Assembly: GCA_011525755.1 (NCBI GenBank) | Contig: WYBS01000019.1 | Coordinates: forward strand, 1-64,000 | Reading direction: 5' to 3' | Length of the DNA stretch: 64,000 nucleotides | Origin: Planctomycetaceae bacterium | GTDB taxonomy: Bacteria; Planctomycetota; PLA2 | Shown: positions 46,326-54,932 of the stretch, in pieces | How the letters are laid out: every line of letters starts with the position of its first letter | Numbering within the stretch: position 1 is the stretch's first letter | Made by a program: the position numbers and the translations under genes | The notes under the pieces: model-generated | Told to the model about the DNA's origin: nothing | Database searches by the model: none | What the model saw: only the letters and a program-made list of their open reading frames with translations

Positions 46326-48305
46326 CTACCGGCCGAACCCGTACTGCTCCCAGCGCTCCTTCACGAGCCGTTTCGCCTCCTCCGACATCGCGAGCGGCGG
46401 CGGGTAGTCGCGCACCGGCTGCCCGTTCCGCTCGTCGCCCTTCACCTTCGCCGTCGCGTCGAAGCCGATCCGGCCGTCCCGCGCGTGGAGGTCGCGCGAG
46501 GGGTCCGCGTTCGCGCACCAACGGAAGAACACGTCGTCCGGGTCCGCGAGGTTCGCGCCGTGGTCCACCGCGATCACGAAGTCCGCGCCCGTCCGCTCCC
46601 ACGCCGCCTCGATCGCGCGGCCGCCGTCTCCCGCCGCGTTCTTCTCGACCGCGACGAACGCGAGCCGACCGTGCCCGAACTCCGGGAGGAGCTCGCCGCC
46701 GGCCCGGGCGCTCGATGTGGGGGGGCTCCGGGGGCCCGGGGGCTCCTCCCCCGCGATCTTCCGCGTCGCGTCGATGCCGAGCTTCCCGCCCGCGCCGAGC
46801 CGCGGCGCCGCGTGGTCGAGGATGTCGAGCGGCCCCCGGACCCCCTCGAGATCCTTCCCGAAATCGCAGTTCGCGAACACGGCGCGCCAGACGGCCTCCT
46901 CGTCGTGCACGTTCACGTCGTCATCCACGACCACGATGAATTTCGTCCACGCCATCTGCCCCGCGCCCCAGATCGAGTGCATGACCCGGCGCGCCTGCAG
47001 CGGGTACTCCTTCCGGATCTTCACGAACGCGCAGTTGTGGAAGCAGCCGAAGAGCGGCAGGTGGTAGTCGACGATGTCGTGCACGATCGTCCTCAGGAGC
47101 GGGAGGAAGATCCGCTCCGTCGCCTTGCCGAGGTAGTAGTCCTCCTGCGGCGGCGGGCCGACGATCGTCGTCGGGTAGATCGCGTTCCTCTGGTGCGTGA
47201 CCGCCGTGACGCGCAGCAGCGGGTAGCGGTCGGGGAGCGAGTAGTAGCCCGTGTGGTCGCCGAAGGGGCCCTCGAACGCAGCGCCGCCGCCGAGGGCGTC
47301 GCCGGTGCGCGGGTCGTAGCCGATCGGGCCGCACGTCGTGTCGACCCACCCCTCGATCACGATCTCGCTGTTCGCGGGCACGCGCAAGGGGACCGTCTTC
47401 GCGCGGACCATGGGGATGCCGCGCCGGTTGAGGAACCCCGCGAGGAGCAGCTCGCTCATTCCCGGCGGCAGCGGCGCCGTCGCCGCGTAGGGGAGCACGC
47501 CCTCGCCGCCGAGGCAGATGGCGACGGGCATCGGCTTTCCCTTCCGCTTCCAACTCCGCCAGTGCGCGGCGCCGTCGTGGTGCATGTGCCAGTGCATGAC
47601 CATCGTCTGCCGGTCGACGAGCTGCACGCGGTACATGCCGATGTTACTGCTCGACGGCCTCTCCGCGCCCTCGTCGTCGGCGTGGATCGTGTGGATGCCC
47701 GCGAAGGTGATGTACCGGCCCTGTCCCTTCGCCGTGCCCGCCTCGTCCGCGGTCATGCCGGCGCCGACCGCCGCGGGGTCGCCGTCGAGGGGCCAGCACT
47801 TGAGGAACGGGAGCCGGAAGAGGTTCACGTCGTCGCCCGTGCGCACGACCTCCTGGCAGAGGCCCTCCCGGACGCGTCGCGGCGGCGCGCGCAGGAGCGG
47901 CAGGAACTGCCGCGCCTTCCGGAGCATGTCCGCAAACGACTTCGGCGGCTCGGGCTTCGCGATCGCCGCGAGCTTCTTCGCGATCGCCTCGAACCCGCCC
48001 TCGGCGCAGCCGAGCGCCATCTCCGTGCGCCGGTAGGAGCCGTAGGCGTTGATGAGCACCGGGAAGTCGGAGCCCTCGACGCTCTCGAAGAGGAGCGCCT
48101 TCCCGCCCCGCTCGCAGTGCAGGGGGTCGAAGCGGCGCGCGTGCTCGCTCGCGTGGGGGCAGGCGGCCTTCGACTGCATGTCCGAAAGAGCCGCGATCTC
48201 GAGGATCGGCGAGACGGGGACGCGGATCCGCTTGAGCTCGCCCGCCTGCTCGAGGGCCGTGACGAACTCCGCGAGGGTCTCGTACACGTGCGGCAGGATA
48301 CTCAC
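46326..48305 (-). CDS. UbiD family decarboxylase
   Basis: A 659-residue prenylated-FMN-dependent decarboxylase, the type used to remove a carboxyl group from quinone precursors. Visible blocks are VLINAYGSYRRTEMALG, SSNIGMYRVQLVDRQTMVMHWHMHHDGAAHW (prFMN/metal region), AFEGPFGDHTGYYS and DDDVNVHDEEAVWRAV. Which quinone step it serves cannot be told, and the UbiX flavin prenyltransferase is not here. A segment EEPPGPRSPPTSS near residue 525 comes from the G-rich repeat and looks inserted. GTG 48305 overlaps the upstream exonuclease stop as GTGA. Confidence 0.92.
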   Translation of the reverse strand: MSILPHVYETLAEFVTALEQAGELKRIRVPVSPILEIAALSDMQSKAACPHASEHARRFDPLHCERGGKALLFESVEGSDFPVLINAYGSYRRTEMALGCAEGGFEAIAKKLAAIAKPEPPKSFADMLRKARQFLPLLRAPPRRVREGLCQEVVRTGDDVNLFRLPFLKCWPLDGDPAAVGAGMTADEAGTAKGQGRYITFAGIHTIHADDEGAERPSSSNIGMYRVQLVDRQTMVMHWHMHHDGAAHWRSWKRKGKPMPVAICLGGEGVLPYAATAPLPPGMSELLLAGFLNRRGIPMVRAKTVPLRVPANSEIVIEGWVDTTCGPIGYDPRTGDALGGGAAFEGPFGDHTGYYSLPDRYPLLRVTAVTHQRNAIYPTTIVGPPPQEDYYLGKATERIFLPLLRTIVHDIVDYHLPLFGCFHNCAFVKIRKEYPLQARRVMHSIWGAGQMAWTKFIVVVDDDVNVHDEEAVWRAVFANCDFGKDLEGVRGPLDILDHAAPRLGAGGKLGIDATRKIAGEEPPGPRSPPTSSARAGGELLPEFGHGRLAFVAVEKNAAGDGGRAIEAAWERTGADFVIAVDHGANLADPDDVFFRWCANADPSRDLHARDGRIGFDATAKVKGDERNGQPVRDYPPPLAMSEEAKRLVKERWEQYGFGR

Positions 48306-49129
48306 GGCCTCAAGGGAATCCGAGCGCGGAGCCGCTCGGAGCCGAGGCGCTCGCAGAAGGCGTCCACCGCGGCCGGGTCCGCCCCGAGATACCGGAGGTC
48401 GTCGAGGGTCGCCTCGACGGGCGCGTCGAGCGCGAGCAGGGTGAGCCGCTTCGAGAGGAGTGCGGCGTCCCGGCCCCCCGCCACGGTCCCCCGGAGCCCC
48501 CCCCAATCGATCCCCTCGACGTGCCCGTACTGCCGGAGCAGCTTCGCCGCGGTCTTCCTGCCCACGCCCCGGACGCCGGGGATGTTGTCCACGGCGTCGC
48601 CCGCGAGCGCGAGGAGATCCGCGATCTGGTCCGGCCGCACGCCGAACCTGTCCATGACCTCGCGCGGGCCGTAGCGCTCCTCGCGCGCGAAGTCGAGCAG
48701 CGAGACGTCGGCCGTCACGAGCTGCGCGAGGTCCTTGTCGCCGCTGACGATCACCGCGGGCGCGGCGAGCTTCCTGACGAGCGTCGCGATGAGGTCGTCG
48801 GCCTCGTAGCCGTCGGCGATGAAGGTGCGCGCGCCGATCGCCTCGGCCGCCTCGCGGCACGGGCCGAGCTGGGAAAGGAGGGGGGCCGGGGGGGCGGGGC
48901 GGTTCGCCTTGTACTCGGGGAAGATCGCCTGGCGGAAGCTCTTCACGAGGTCGAAGTCGAAGCAGACGGCGAGGTGGGTGATCTCCTCCTCGCGGATGAG
49001 CCGGAGGAGGAAGTCGAGGAACCCGTGGACGGCGTTCGTCGGGCGGCCCTCGGGGTCGCGGATGGTCTCGGGGAGCGTGTGGAAGGCCCGGAAGATGTAG
49101 GGGCTCGCGTCGATGAGGTGGACGGCCAT
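48302..49129 (-). CDS. 5'-3' exonuclease, PolA N-terminal type
   Basis: A 275-residue flap/5' nuclease without a polymerase domain. It shows HLIDASPYIFRAFHTLP, AVCFDFD, the metal motifs DGYEADDLIATL and SGDKDLAQLV, and the helix-hairpin-helix IPGVRGVGRKTAAKLL. It should remove RNA primers or process flaps. ATG 49129 is chosen because a minus-strand TCTAAT (49142-49137) lies 7 bases upstream; ATG 49138 is the alternative. A WGGLRGTVAGG stretch comes from the G-rich repeat. Confidence 0.92.
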   Translation of the reverse strand: MAVHLIDASPYIFRAFHTLPETIRDPEGRPTNAVHGFLDFLLRLIREEEITHLAVCFDFDLVKSFRQAIFPEYKANRPAPPAPLLSQLGPCREAAEAIGARTFIADGYEADDLIATLVRKLAAPAVIVSGDKDLAQLVTADVSLLDFAREERYGPREVMDRFGVRPDQIADLLALAGDAVDNIPGVRGVGRKTAAKLLRQYGHVEGIDWGGLRGTVAGGRDAALLSKRLTLLALDAPVEATLDDLRYLGADPAAVDAFCERLGSERLRARIPLRP

Positions 49130-49136
49130 GCCTTCC

Positions 49137-49144
49137 ATTAGAAT
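49137..49144. promoter_or_regulatory. Overlapping divergent -10 boxes
   Basis: ATTAGAAT gives plus-strand TAGAAT (49139-49144), 7 bases before ATG 49152, and minus-strand TCTAAT (49142-49137), 7 bases before ATG 49129. Two leaderless genes share one 8-base core. Confidence 0.6.
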
Positions 49145-49151
49145 CCGGCCC

Positions 49152-50879
49152 ATGCGACTTCTCGCCGTCCTCCTCGCGTTCGCCTCCCTCGCTACCGCCC
49201 AGGAGAAGGTCCTCCGGATCCCGATCCGGGCCGACGGGCCGAAGACGCTCGACCCGGTGCGCGGCTCCACGCAGTACGAGGCGGAGGTGTGCGAGCAGGT
49301 GTACGAGACGCTCGTCCAGTACAGCTACCTCGAGTACCCGAAGCTCGAGCCGCTCCTTCTCGAGGAGATGCCGAAGGTCGACGGGCTCGTCTACCGGTTC
49401 AAGCTGAAGAAGGGCGTGCGCTTCCGGGACGACCCCTGCTTCCCGGACGGGAAGGGTCGCGAGCTCGTCGCGAAGGACGTCTTCTACTCGTGGAAGCGGA
49501 TGGCGGACAAGCGCAACCAGCCGAAGGCGTGGTGGCTCTTCGAGCAGACGATCAAGGGGTTCGACGCGTACCGGGAGGCGCAGAACAAGGCCGGGAAGTT
49601 CGACTACGACGCGCCGGTCGAGGGGATGCGGATCCTCTCCGACCACGAGTTCGAGGTAGAGCTGACGGAGCCCGTCTACCGGTTCCTGTACGTGCTCGCG
49701 ATGTTCCAGACGGCGGTCGTGCCGCGCGAGGCCGCGGAGAGGTACGGGGACGCGTTCTCCGGCCATCCCGTCGGCACCGGCCCGTTCCTGCTCAGCAGGG
49801 ACGAGGACTGGCAGCGCACGAAGAGCATCGTGCTCCACAGGAACCCGGGGTACCGCGAGGCGTTCTTCCCCGACGCCGGCGGCGAGGCGCGCCACGAGGC
49901 GGCCGGCAAGAGGATCCCGTTCGCCGACAGGATCGAGATCACCTTCTTCCAGGAGGACCAGCCGATGTGGCTCGAGTGGAAGGCGAAGAACCTCGACTAC
50001 GTCACGGTCCCGTCCGAGAACTTCACCGAGGCCTACACGAAGCGGAAGCGCACGCTCCGGCCGGAGTGGGAGGAGCAGGGGGTGACCTCGGCGCCGATCC
50101 CGCTCCTCGACTTCATCTGGCAGTGCGGGTTCAACATGGAGGACCCGCTCGTCGGCGGCTACACGGAGGAGAAGCGCGCGCTCCGGAAGGCGATCAGCTA
50201 CGCGGTCGATCTCGAGGAGACGAACGACCGCTTCTACAACTCGATCAACGTCGTCTACGACGGCATGATCCCGCCCGGCCTCGACGGCCACCCGCCCGAG
50301 GGGCGCTCGCCGAAGGGGGCGCGCGGCCCCGACCTCGACAAGGCGCGCGCGCTGCTCGCGAAGGCCGGCTACCCGGACGGCAAGGGGCTCCCGCCGCTCG
50401 AGTACTGGTCCGCGACCGGGACCATCCAGCAGGAGATGCTCGAGCTGCTCCAGCGGCAGCTGGGGAAGATCGGCGTCCAGCTGAAGCCCCGGTTCGTGGA
50501 CTTCTCGCAGCTCACCGAGGCGGTCCACGAGAAGCGCGCGCAGCTGTTCGGCTTCGCGTGGGGAAGCGACTACCCCGACGGCGAGAACAACCTGGCGCTC
50601 TTCTACGGCCCGAACGAGTCGCCCGGCTCGAACAGCTTCAACTACAAGAACGCGGAGTACGACGAGCTCTACCAGCGGATCCGGACCATGGGGCCGTCGC
50701 CCGAGCGGACGGAGCTCTACGCGAGGATGCGGGACATGGTGCTCGAGGACTGCCCCTTCGTGGGGGCGATGGCGCGCACGCGCTTCTACCTGATCCGCCC
50801 GCGCCTCAGGAACTGCCGCCCGTGCGAGACCTTCTGGAACTGGCTCAAGTACTTGGACGTCGACCCCGGCGCCAAGTGA
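49152..50879 (+). CDS. Peptide ABC transporter substrate-binding protein
   Basis: A 575-residue family-5 solute-binding protein (OppA/DppA type) with a signal peptide (MRLLAVLLAFASLATAQ). Markers include KTLDPVRGSTQYEAEVCEQVYETLVQY near the N-terminus, FRDDPCF...VAKDVFYSWKRM, PVGTGPFLL and RKAISYAVDLEETND. It binds oligopeptides in the periplasm and delivers them to the permeases encoded just downstream (gap 4 bases). Confidence 0.93.
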   Translation: MRLLAVLLAFASLATAQEKVLRIPIRADGPKTLDPVRGSTQYEAEVCEQVYETLVQYSYLEYPKLEPLLLEEMPKVDGLVYRFKLKKGVRFRDDPCFPDGKGRELVAKDVFYSWKRMADKRNQPKAWWLFEQTIKGFDAYREAQNKAGKFDYDAPVEGMRILSDHEFEVELTEPVYRFLYVLAMFQTAVVPREAAERYGDAFSGHPVGTGPFLLSRDEDWQRTKSIVLHRNPGYREAFFPDAGGEARHEAAGKRIPFADRIEITFFQEDQPMWLEWKAKNLDYVTVPSENFTEAYTKRKRTLRPEWEEQGVTSAPIPLLDFIWQCGFNMEDPLVGGYTEEKRALRKAISYAVDLEETNDRFYNSINVVYDGMIPPGLDGHPPEGRSPKGARGPDLDKARALLAKAGYPDGKGLPPLEYWSATGTIQQEMLELLQRQLGKIGVQLKPRFVDFSQLTEAVHEKRAQLFGFAWGSDYPDGENNLALFYGPNESPGSNSFNYKNAEYDELYQRIRTMGPSPERTELYARMRDMVLEDCPFVGAMARTRFYLIRPRLRNCRPCETFWNWLKYLDVDPGAK

Positions 50880-50883
50880 CGGG

Positions 50884-51831
50884 ATGTGGCAGTACGTCGT
50901 CCGCAAGCTCCTCTGGAACATCCCGGTCTACCTCGGCATCCTGCTCGTGGTGATGGTCGCGCTCCGGGTCAACGACCCGGTCTGGGCGCGCCTCGGCAAG
51001 AACGCGACGCAGGAGCAGTACGAGCAGACGAAGGAGGACCTCGGGCTGCACGAGTCGTTCCTCAGGCAGTACGGCAGGCTCCTGAACGGGTTCGACCTCG
51101 ACCGGTACAGCTGGGACAAGCACGGCCGGACGGTCAGGCAGGAGCTTTCCCAGGCGGTGTGGCCGAGCCTCGCCATCGCCGGGCCGGCGCTCGTCCTCAC
51201 CACCCTCGTCGCGCTCTTGACCGCGCTGCTCGCGGCGTTCCGGCGCGGCCGCCCGCTCGACCGGTGGCTGATGGCCGGGGCGGTGGTCGGCATGAGCATC
51301 AGCTACGTCGTCTACGTCATCCTCGGCCAGTACTTCGGCGCGTACAAGCTGAACGAGTGGGTCGGCAGGGAGATCTTCGCGATCCAGGGCTACGACAGGT
51401 CTCAGCCGCTCTGGTGGGTGCAGTACTGCCTCCTGCCGGTGCTCATCAACGCGGCGCTGGCCGTCGGCTACGACGCGCGCTTCTACCGCGCCGTGATCGT
51501 CGAGGAGTCCACGCGCGACCACGTCCGGACGGCGCGGGCGAAGGGCCTCTCGGAGCGGCGGGTCTGGCTGAAGCACGTGCTCCGGAACGCGATGATCTCG
51601 GTGATCACCCACGTGATGATCACGCTCCCGTTCCTGGTGGCCGGGCAGATCGTCATCGAGGTCTACTTCGGCATCCCCGGCATGGGGAGCACGCTCATCA
51701 CGGCGATCCTCGGCAAGGACTTCCCGATCGTGCAGGGGTTCACCGCGGTGTTCGCGGCGCTCTTCATCGTGACGAACATCGCGACCGACGTGCTCTACGC
51801 GGTCGTCGATCCGCGGGTGAGGCTCCAGTAG
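50884..51831 (+). CDS. Oligopeptide ABC transporter permease, OppB type
   Basis: A 315-residue inner-membrane permease with six hydrophobic segments. It has the ABC signature loop for the ATPase, TRDHVRTARAKGLSERRVWLKHVLRNAM, and the PFLVAGQIVIEVYFGIPGMG segment near the end. It pairs with the OppC-type protein that begins on the next base. No ATPase gene is found in the window. Confidence 0.93.
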   Translation: MWQYVVRKLLWNIPVYLGILLVVMVALRVNDPVWARLGKNATQEQYEQTKEDLGLHESFLRQYGRLLNGFDLDRYSWDKHGRTVRQELSQAVWPSLAIAGPALVLTTLVALLTALLAAFRRGRPLDRWLMAGAVVGMSISYVVYVILGQYFGAYKLNEWVGREIFAIQGYDRSQPLWWVQYCLLPVLINAALAVGYDARFYRAVIVEESTRDHVRTARAKGLSERRVWLKHVLRNAMISVITHVMITLPFLVAGQIVIEVYFGIPGMGSTLITAILGKDFPIVQGFTAVFAALFIVTNIATDVLYAVVDPRVRLQ

Positions 51832-52998
51832 ATGCTGTTCTCCCGCGCGGTCCGCAAGTTCCGGAAGAGCAGGCTCGCCGTGATCTCCGCGATCGGCATC
51901 CTCGCGTACCTCGCGATCGGCATCGGCATCTTCCTCGGCCTCGTCACGCGCGAGGACGCGTTCGAGTGCGTCGGGCCCAATCACGTCCCGGGTTTCGGTG
52001 CCGCGCAGAAGCCGGAGAAGCGCTTCGACGACGTCGACTTCGAGCTCGGCCTCTTCGAGCGGGCGCTGAAGCGGGGCGACAAGGAGGAGGCGCTGGCGGA
52101 GATCCGGCTCGGCCGTCGCCGCGTCGCCGACGTGCCGGTCGAGGAGCTCGAGAAGCGGCTCGATGCCGCGTTCGAGATCTTCGACGAGCTGGACGTGAGC
52201 CGCGACCTGAACCGAGAGCCCCAGCTGTGGCCGAAGCTCGGGGAACTCGAGGCGGCGGCGGCGAGGCTGTGGCAGCCGCTCGAGGGCCGGGACGCGTTCT
52301 CCCAGCGCGTGAAGCTCGCGTTCGGCACCGACCGGCAGGGGCGGAGCATCCTCCTGCGCTCGGTCTACGCCGTGAAGATCGCGCTGCAGATCGGGATCAT
52401 CGTCGGCGTCGCTTCGGTGATCGTGGGAACGCTCCTCGGCGCCGCGGCGGCGTACTACGGCGGGTGGGTCGACCATCTCGTGCAGTGGCTCTACTCGACG
52501 CTCTCCTCGGTGCCCTACCTCGTGCTGCTGTCGGTGCTCGTGTTCATGTTCCAGGGGAGCGCCGTGGAGCAGTCGCTCGTACCGCTCTACGCGGCGTTCG
52601 GCCTGACGTTCTGGATCGGGCCGTGCCGCGTCGTGCGGGGCGAGGTGCTCCGGATCAAGCAGCTCGACTACGTGCAGGCGGCGACGGCGCTCGGCCAGCG
52701 CCGCTCGCTGATCCTCCTGAAGCACGTGATCCCGAACGTGTCGCACGTGATGCTCGTGCAGTTCTCGCTGCTCTTCATCTCGGCGATCAAGGCCGAGGTG
52801 GTGCTCACGTTCCTCGGCCTCGGCGTGAAGGACGAGCCGTCGTGGGGGATCATGATCAGCCAGGCGAAGCAGGAGGTCGTGAACGGCTTCTTCTGGCAGA
52901 TCGGCGCGGCGACGGCGGTGATGTTCCTCCTCGTGCTCGCCTTCAACATCTTCACGGACGCGCTCCAGGACGCGCTCGACCCGAAGCACATCGCGTAG
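51832..52998 (+). CDS. Oligopeptide ABC transporter permease, OppC type, with extra domain
   Basis: A 388-residue permease, about 85 residues longer than usual. After the first membrane segment (about residues 17-36) comes a charged helical insert (about 45-160: ELGLFERALKRGDKEEALAEIRLGRR to NREPQLWPKLGELEAAAARLW) before the FGTDRQGRSILLRSVYAVKI block that normally follows soon. The ATPase loop is RGEVLRIKQLDYVQAATALGQRRSLILLKHVIPN. The ATG directly follows the OppB stop. The ATPases are missing; an acquired block begins just after. Confidence 0.9.
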   Translation: MLFSRAVRKFRKSRLAVISAIGILAYLAIGIGIFLGLVTREDAFECVGPNHVPGFGAAQKPEKRFDDVDFELGLFERALKRGDKEEALAEIRLGRRRVADVPVEELEKRLDAAFEIFDELDVSRDLNREPQLWPKLGELEAAAARLWQPLEGRDAFSQRVKLAFGTDRQGRSILLRSVYAVKIALQIGIIVGVASVIVGTLLGAAAAYYGGWVDHLVQWLYSTLSSVPYLVLLSVLVFMFQGSAVEQSLVPLYAAFGLTFWIGPCRVVRGEVLRIKQLDYVQAATALGQRRSLILLKHVIPNVSHVMLVQFSLLFISAIKAEVVLTFLGLGVKDEPSWGIMISQAKQEVVNGFFWQIGAATAVMFLLVLAFNIFTDALQDALDPKHIA

Positions 52999-53472
52999 GC
53001 GGCGAGAGGGGCCGGGGGGCCGCCGGTGGAGCGCGGGGTCCGGGCGGCAGCGCCTCGTGCCTGCGCTGCACGAGGCCGCAGGCGAGCGCCCTTCGGCCGC
53101 GATGCCCAGCCCTGGCCTCAGAGCGAATCACTCGGGCTGGGAGCGGCGAGCGCCCGCGCGCCACGCCGCGCCGCCGCAGGGCGAGGTCGTGGAGCGCCTC
53201 GCGGAGCGTCCGGCTTCTCCTTCGCGGGGACGAAGTCCTTTCCGGCGTCGCCGGGCGCCTCCTCGGCCCGCGTGACGCAGCTCCGGGTCCACGCACGCCC
53301 GACCCTCGCACAAGGGCGCGCCTCCGGCGAACGCCGGTGCCCGCGTGCCGGGAATCCGGGATTTTGTGGCCGGTCCCGAGCCCGGTTCCCGCATGGGTGT
53401 GCTGTCGAGACACACCCGATCGCAGCCCCCCGTCGAGCGAGGGGCTGCCGAACTGCGAAAGGAGACCTCGAG
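52999..53472. other. 474-base noncoding stretch, left part of an acquired block
   Basis: I find no convincing gene here. It holds several inverted repeats: CCCAGCCC/GGGCTGGG (53105-53112 with 53134-53141), CCGGCG-AA-CGCCGG (53324-53337), and CAGCCCC/GGGGCTG (53423-53429 with 53441-53447) just before the ribosome site of the next gene. Base use differs from the neighbours (GAATCCGGGATTTTG near 53351). A G-rich segment at 53004-53019 resembles one at 54905-54921 beyond the haloperoxidase-like gene. Confidence 0.6.
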
Positions 53473-54792
53473 ATGCGCACGACCGAGACTCTTGCCACGC
53501 CGGTGGACCGGCCCAGGGCCGCGGAGGCCGCGAGCCCGCACCGCGCGGGGCTGGTCCACGCCCTGCTGTTCCTGGGCCTGCTGGCCGCGACCGCGCCGGC
53601 CAGGGCCGACGCCGTCACCGACTGGAACGCGATCGCCGACGATGCCAGCGTGGCGTTTGGCGGGCCGCCCAGGCGGGCCTACCTCCTCGCCCTGACCCAC
53701 CTGGCGATCCACGACGCCCTGAACTCGATCGACCCGCGCTACGCGACCTACCTCGACCTGCCGGAGGCCGATCCGGCCGCCTCGCCCGAGGCCGCGGTCG
53801 CCACCGCCGCCTACCTGGTGCTGTCGGCCAAGGTGCCGAGCGCGGGGCTCGACGACGCCTACGATGCGGCGATCGCGGCGCTGCCTCCCTGCCCGGCCGA
53901 TCACCCCGACTGCATCGCCGACGGCATCGCCGCCGGCGCCGCCGCTGCCGAGGCGATTCTCGCGCTCCGCGACGGCGACGGCTCGGACACGCCCAACCTG
54001 CCCTACACGCTGCCGGAAGGACCCGGCGTCTACCAGCCGACGCCTCCGGGCTTCGCGGCTCCGGCGTTCGCGAACTGGGCCAACCTCGCGCCGTTCGCGC
54101 TCGAATCCGGCGACCGGTTCCGCGCGCCGCCGACGGCGCTGTTCATCCTGAAGAGCGCCGTGTACGCCGCCGACTACAATGAGGTCAAGCAGGTCGGCAG
54201 CGCCGCCGTGCGCGCCGCCAATCCCGATTCCGAGGAGAGCCGGATCGCGCGCTTCTGGCCCGGAGGCGGGGCCAACTGGAACGCGGTCGCGCGGGTGATC
54301 TGCGACGGCAAGGAGCTGGACCTCTGGGAGCACGCGCGGCTGTTCGCGTTGCTCAACATCGCCGTTTCCGACAGCTCGATCGCGGTCTACGACACCAAGT
54401 ACGAGTACAACTTCTGGCGCCCGGTGACCGCGATCCACTGGTCCGACGACGGCAATCCGGCCACCGCCTCCGATCCGGACTGGAAGTCCTACCTTCCGAC
54501 GCCGCCATACCCGGACTACACCTGCGGCCTGACCACCAACACCGGTGCCGCCACCGAGGTCCTGCGCCGCTTCTTCGGCACCGACCGGCTCGGCTACACG
54601 CTTACGGCCGCCGGCATCACCCGCAGCTACGACACGCTGTCGGAGGCCGAGGCCGAGGCGACCGACGCGCGGGTCTACGCCGGCATCCACTTCCGCACCG
54701 GCTGCGAGAACGGCGTGCGCATGGGCAACCAGGTCGGCCGCTTCGTGATGCTGCACTCCCTCAAGCCCGAAAAAGGCAACCGAAGCCGCTGA
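53473..54792 (+). CDS. Vanadium-haloperoxidase-like protein, catalytic motif altered
   Basis: A 439-residue secreted protein with a signal peptide (about residues 26-45, ending APARA). It follows the bacterial PAP2/vanadium-haloperoxidase pattern: NFWRPVTAI, LPTPPYPDYTCGLTTNTGAATEVL and ARVYAGIHFRTGCENG. Where the family has PSGHS, this protein has TCGLT (Cys351, Gly352, Leu353), so the key serine and catalytic histidine are gone while the late histidine remains. The codon choice (CTG, GCC, ACC) differs from the CTC/GCG/ACG habit of neighbours. A strong AAAGGAG site precedes the ATG. I infer recent transfer and an inactive or changed enzyme. Confidence 0.82.
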   Translation: MRTTETLATPVDRPRAAEAASPHRAGLVHALLFLGLLAATAPARADAVTDWNAIADDASVAFGGPPRRAYLLALTHLAIHDALNSIDPRYATYLDLPEADPAASPEAAVATAAYLVLSAKVPSAGLDDAYDAAIAALPPCPADHPDCIADGIAAGAAAAEAILALRDGDGSDTPNLPYTLPEGPGVYQPTPPGFAAPAFANWANLAPFALESGDRFRAPPTALFILKSAVYAADYNEVKQVGSAAVRAANPDSEESRIARFWPGGGANWNAVARVICDGKELDLWEHARLFALLNIAVSDSSIAVYDTKYEYNFWRPVTAIHWSDDGNPATASDPDWKSYLPTPPYPDYTCGLTTNTGAATEVLRRFFGTDRLGYTLTAAGITRSYDTLSEAEAEATDARVYAGIHFRTGCENGVRMGNQVGRFVMLHSLKPEKGNRSR

Positions 54793-54813
54793 CGGCAGGC
54801 GACGACGCAAGAT

Positions 54814-54852
54814 CGGGCGCGGTCGGCCGGGATTCCGGACCGGCCGCGCCCG
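54814..54852 (+). terminator. Terminator-like hairpin after the haloperoxidase-like gene
   Basis: A 13-bp stem with one G-T pair (CGGGCGCGGTCGG at 54814-54826 with CCGGCCGCGCCCG at 54840-54852). There is no T tract, so a termination role is tentative. Confidence 0.45.
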
Positions 54853-54932
54853 AGCCACGGCTGGACCCGAGGGATCGACCGGGGAGCGCCGTCGTCGCCG
54901 GCAGGAGAGGGGGTCGGGGGGAGAGGGTGGCC

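Noticed and set aside
48306-50921. Upstream extension of the UbiD frame
   Set aside because: It runs antisense through the exonuclease-peptide-binding region, has no motifs, and UbiD similarity starts at GTG 48305.
52952-53413. A minus-strand frame across the stretch before the haloperoxidase-like gene
   Set aside because: The product is arginine-rich and built from inverted-repeat sequence, and the frame overlaps the end of the OppC gene antisense.
53000-53472. Possible integron attC site or insertion-sequence ends
   Set aside because: There are inverted repeats, but no attC core sites, no integrase or transposase, and no clear target duplication.
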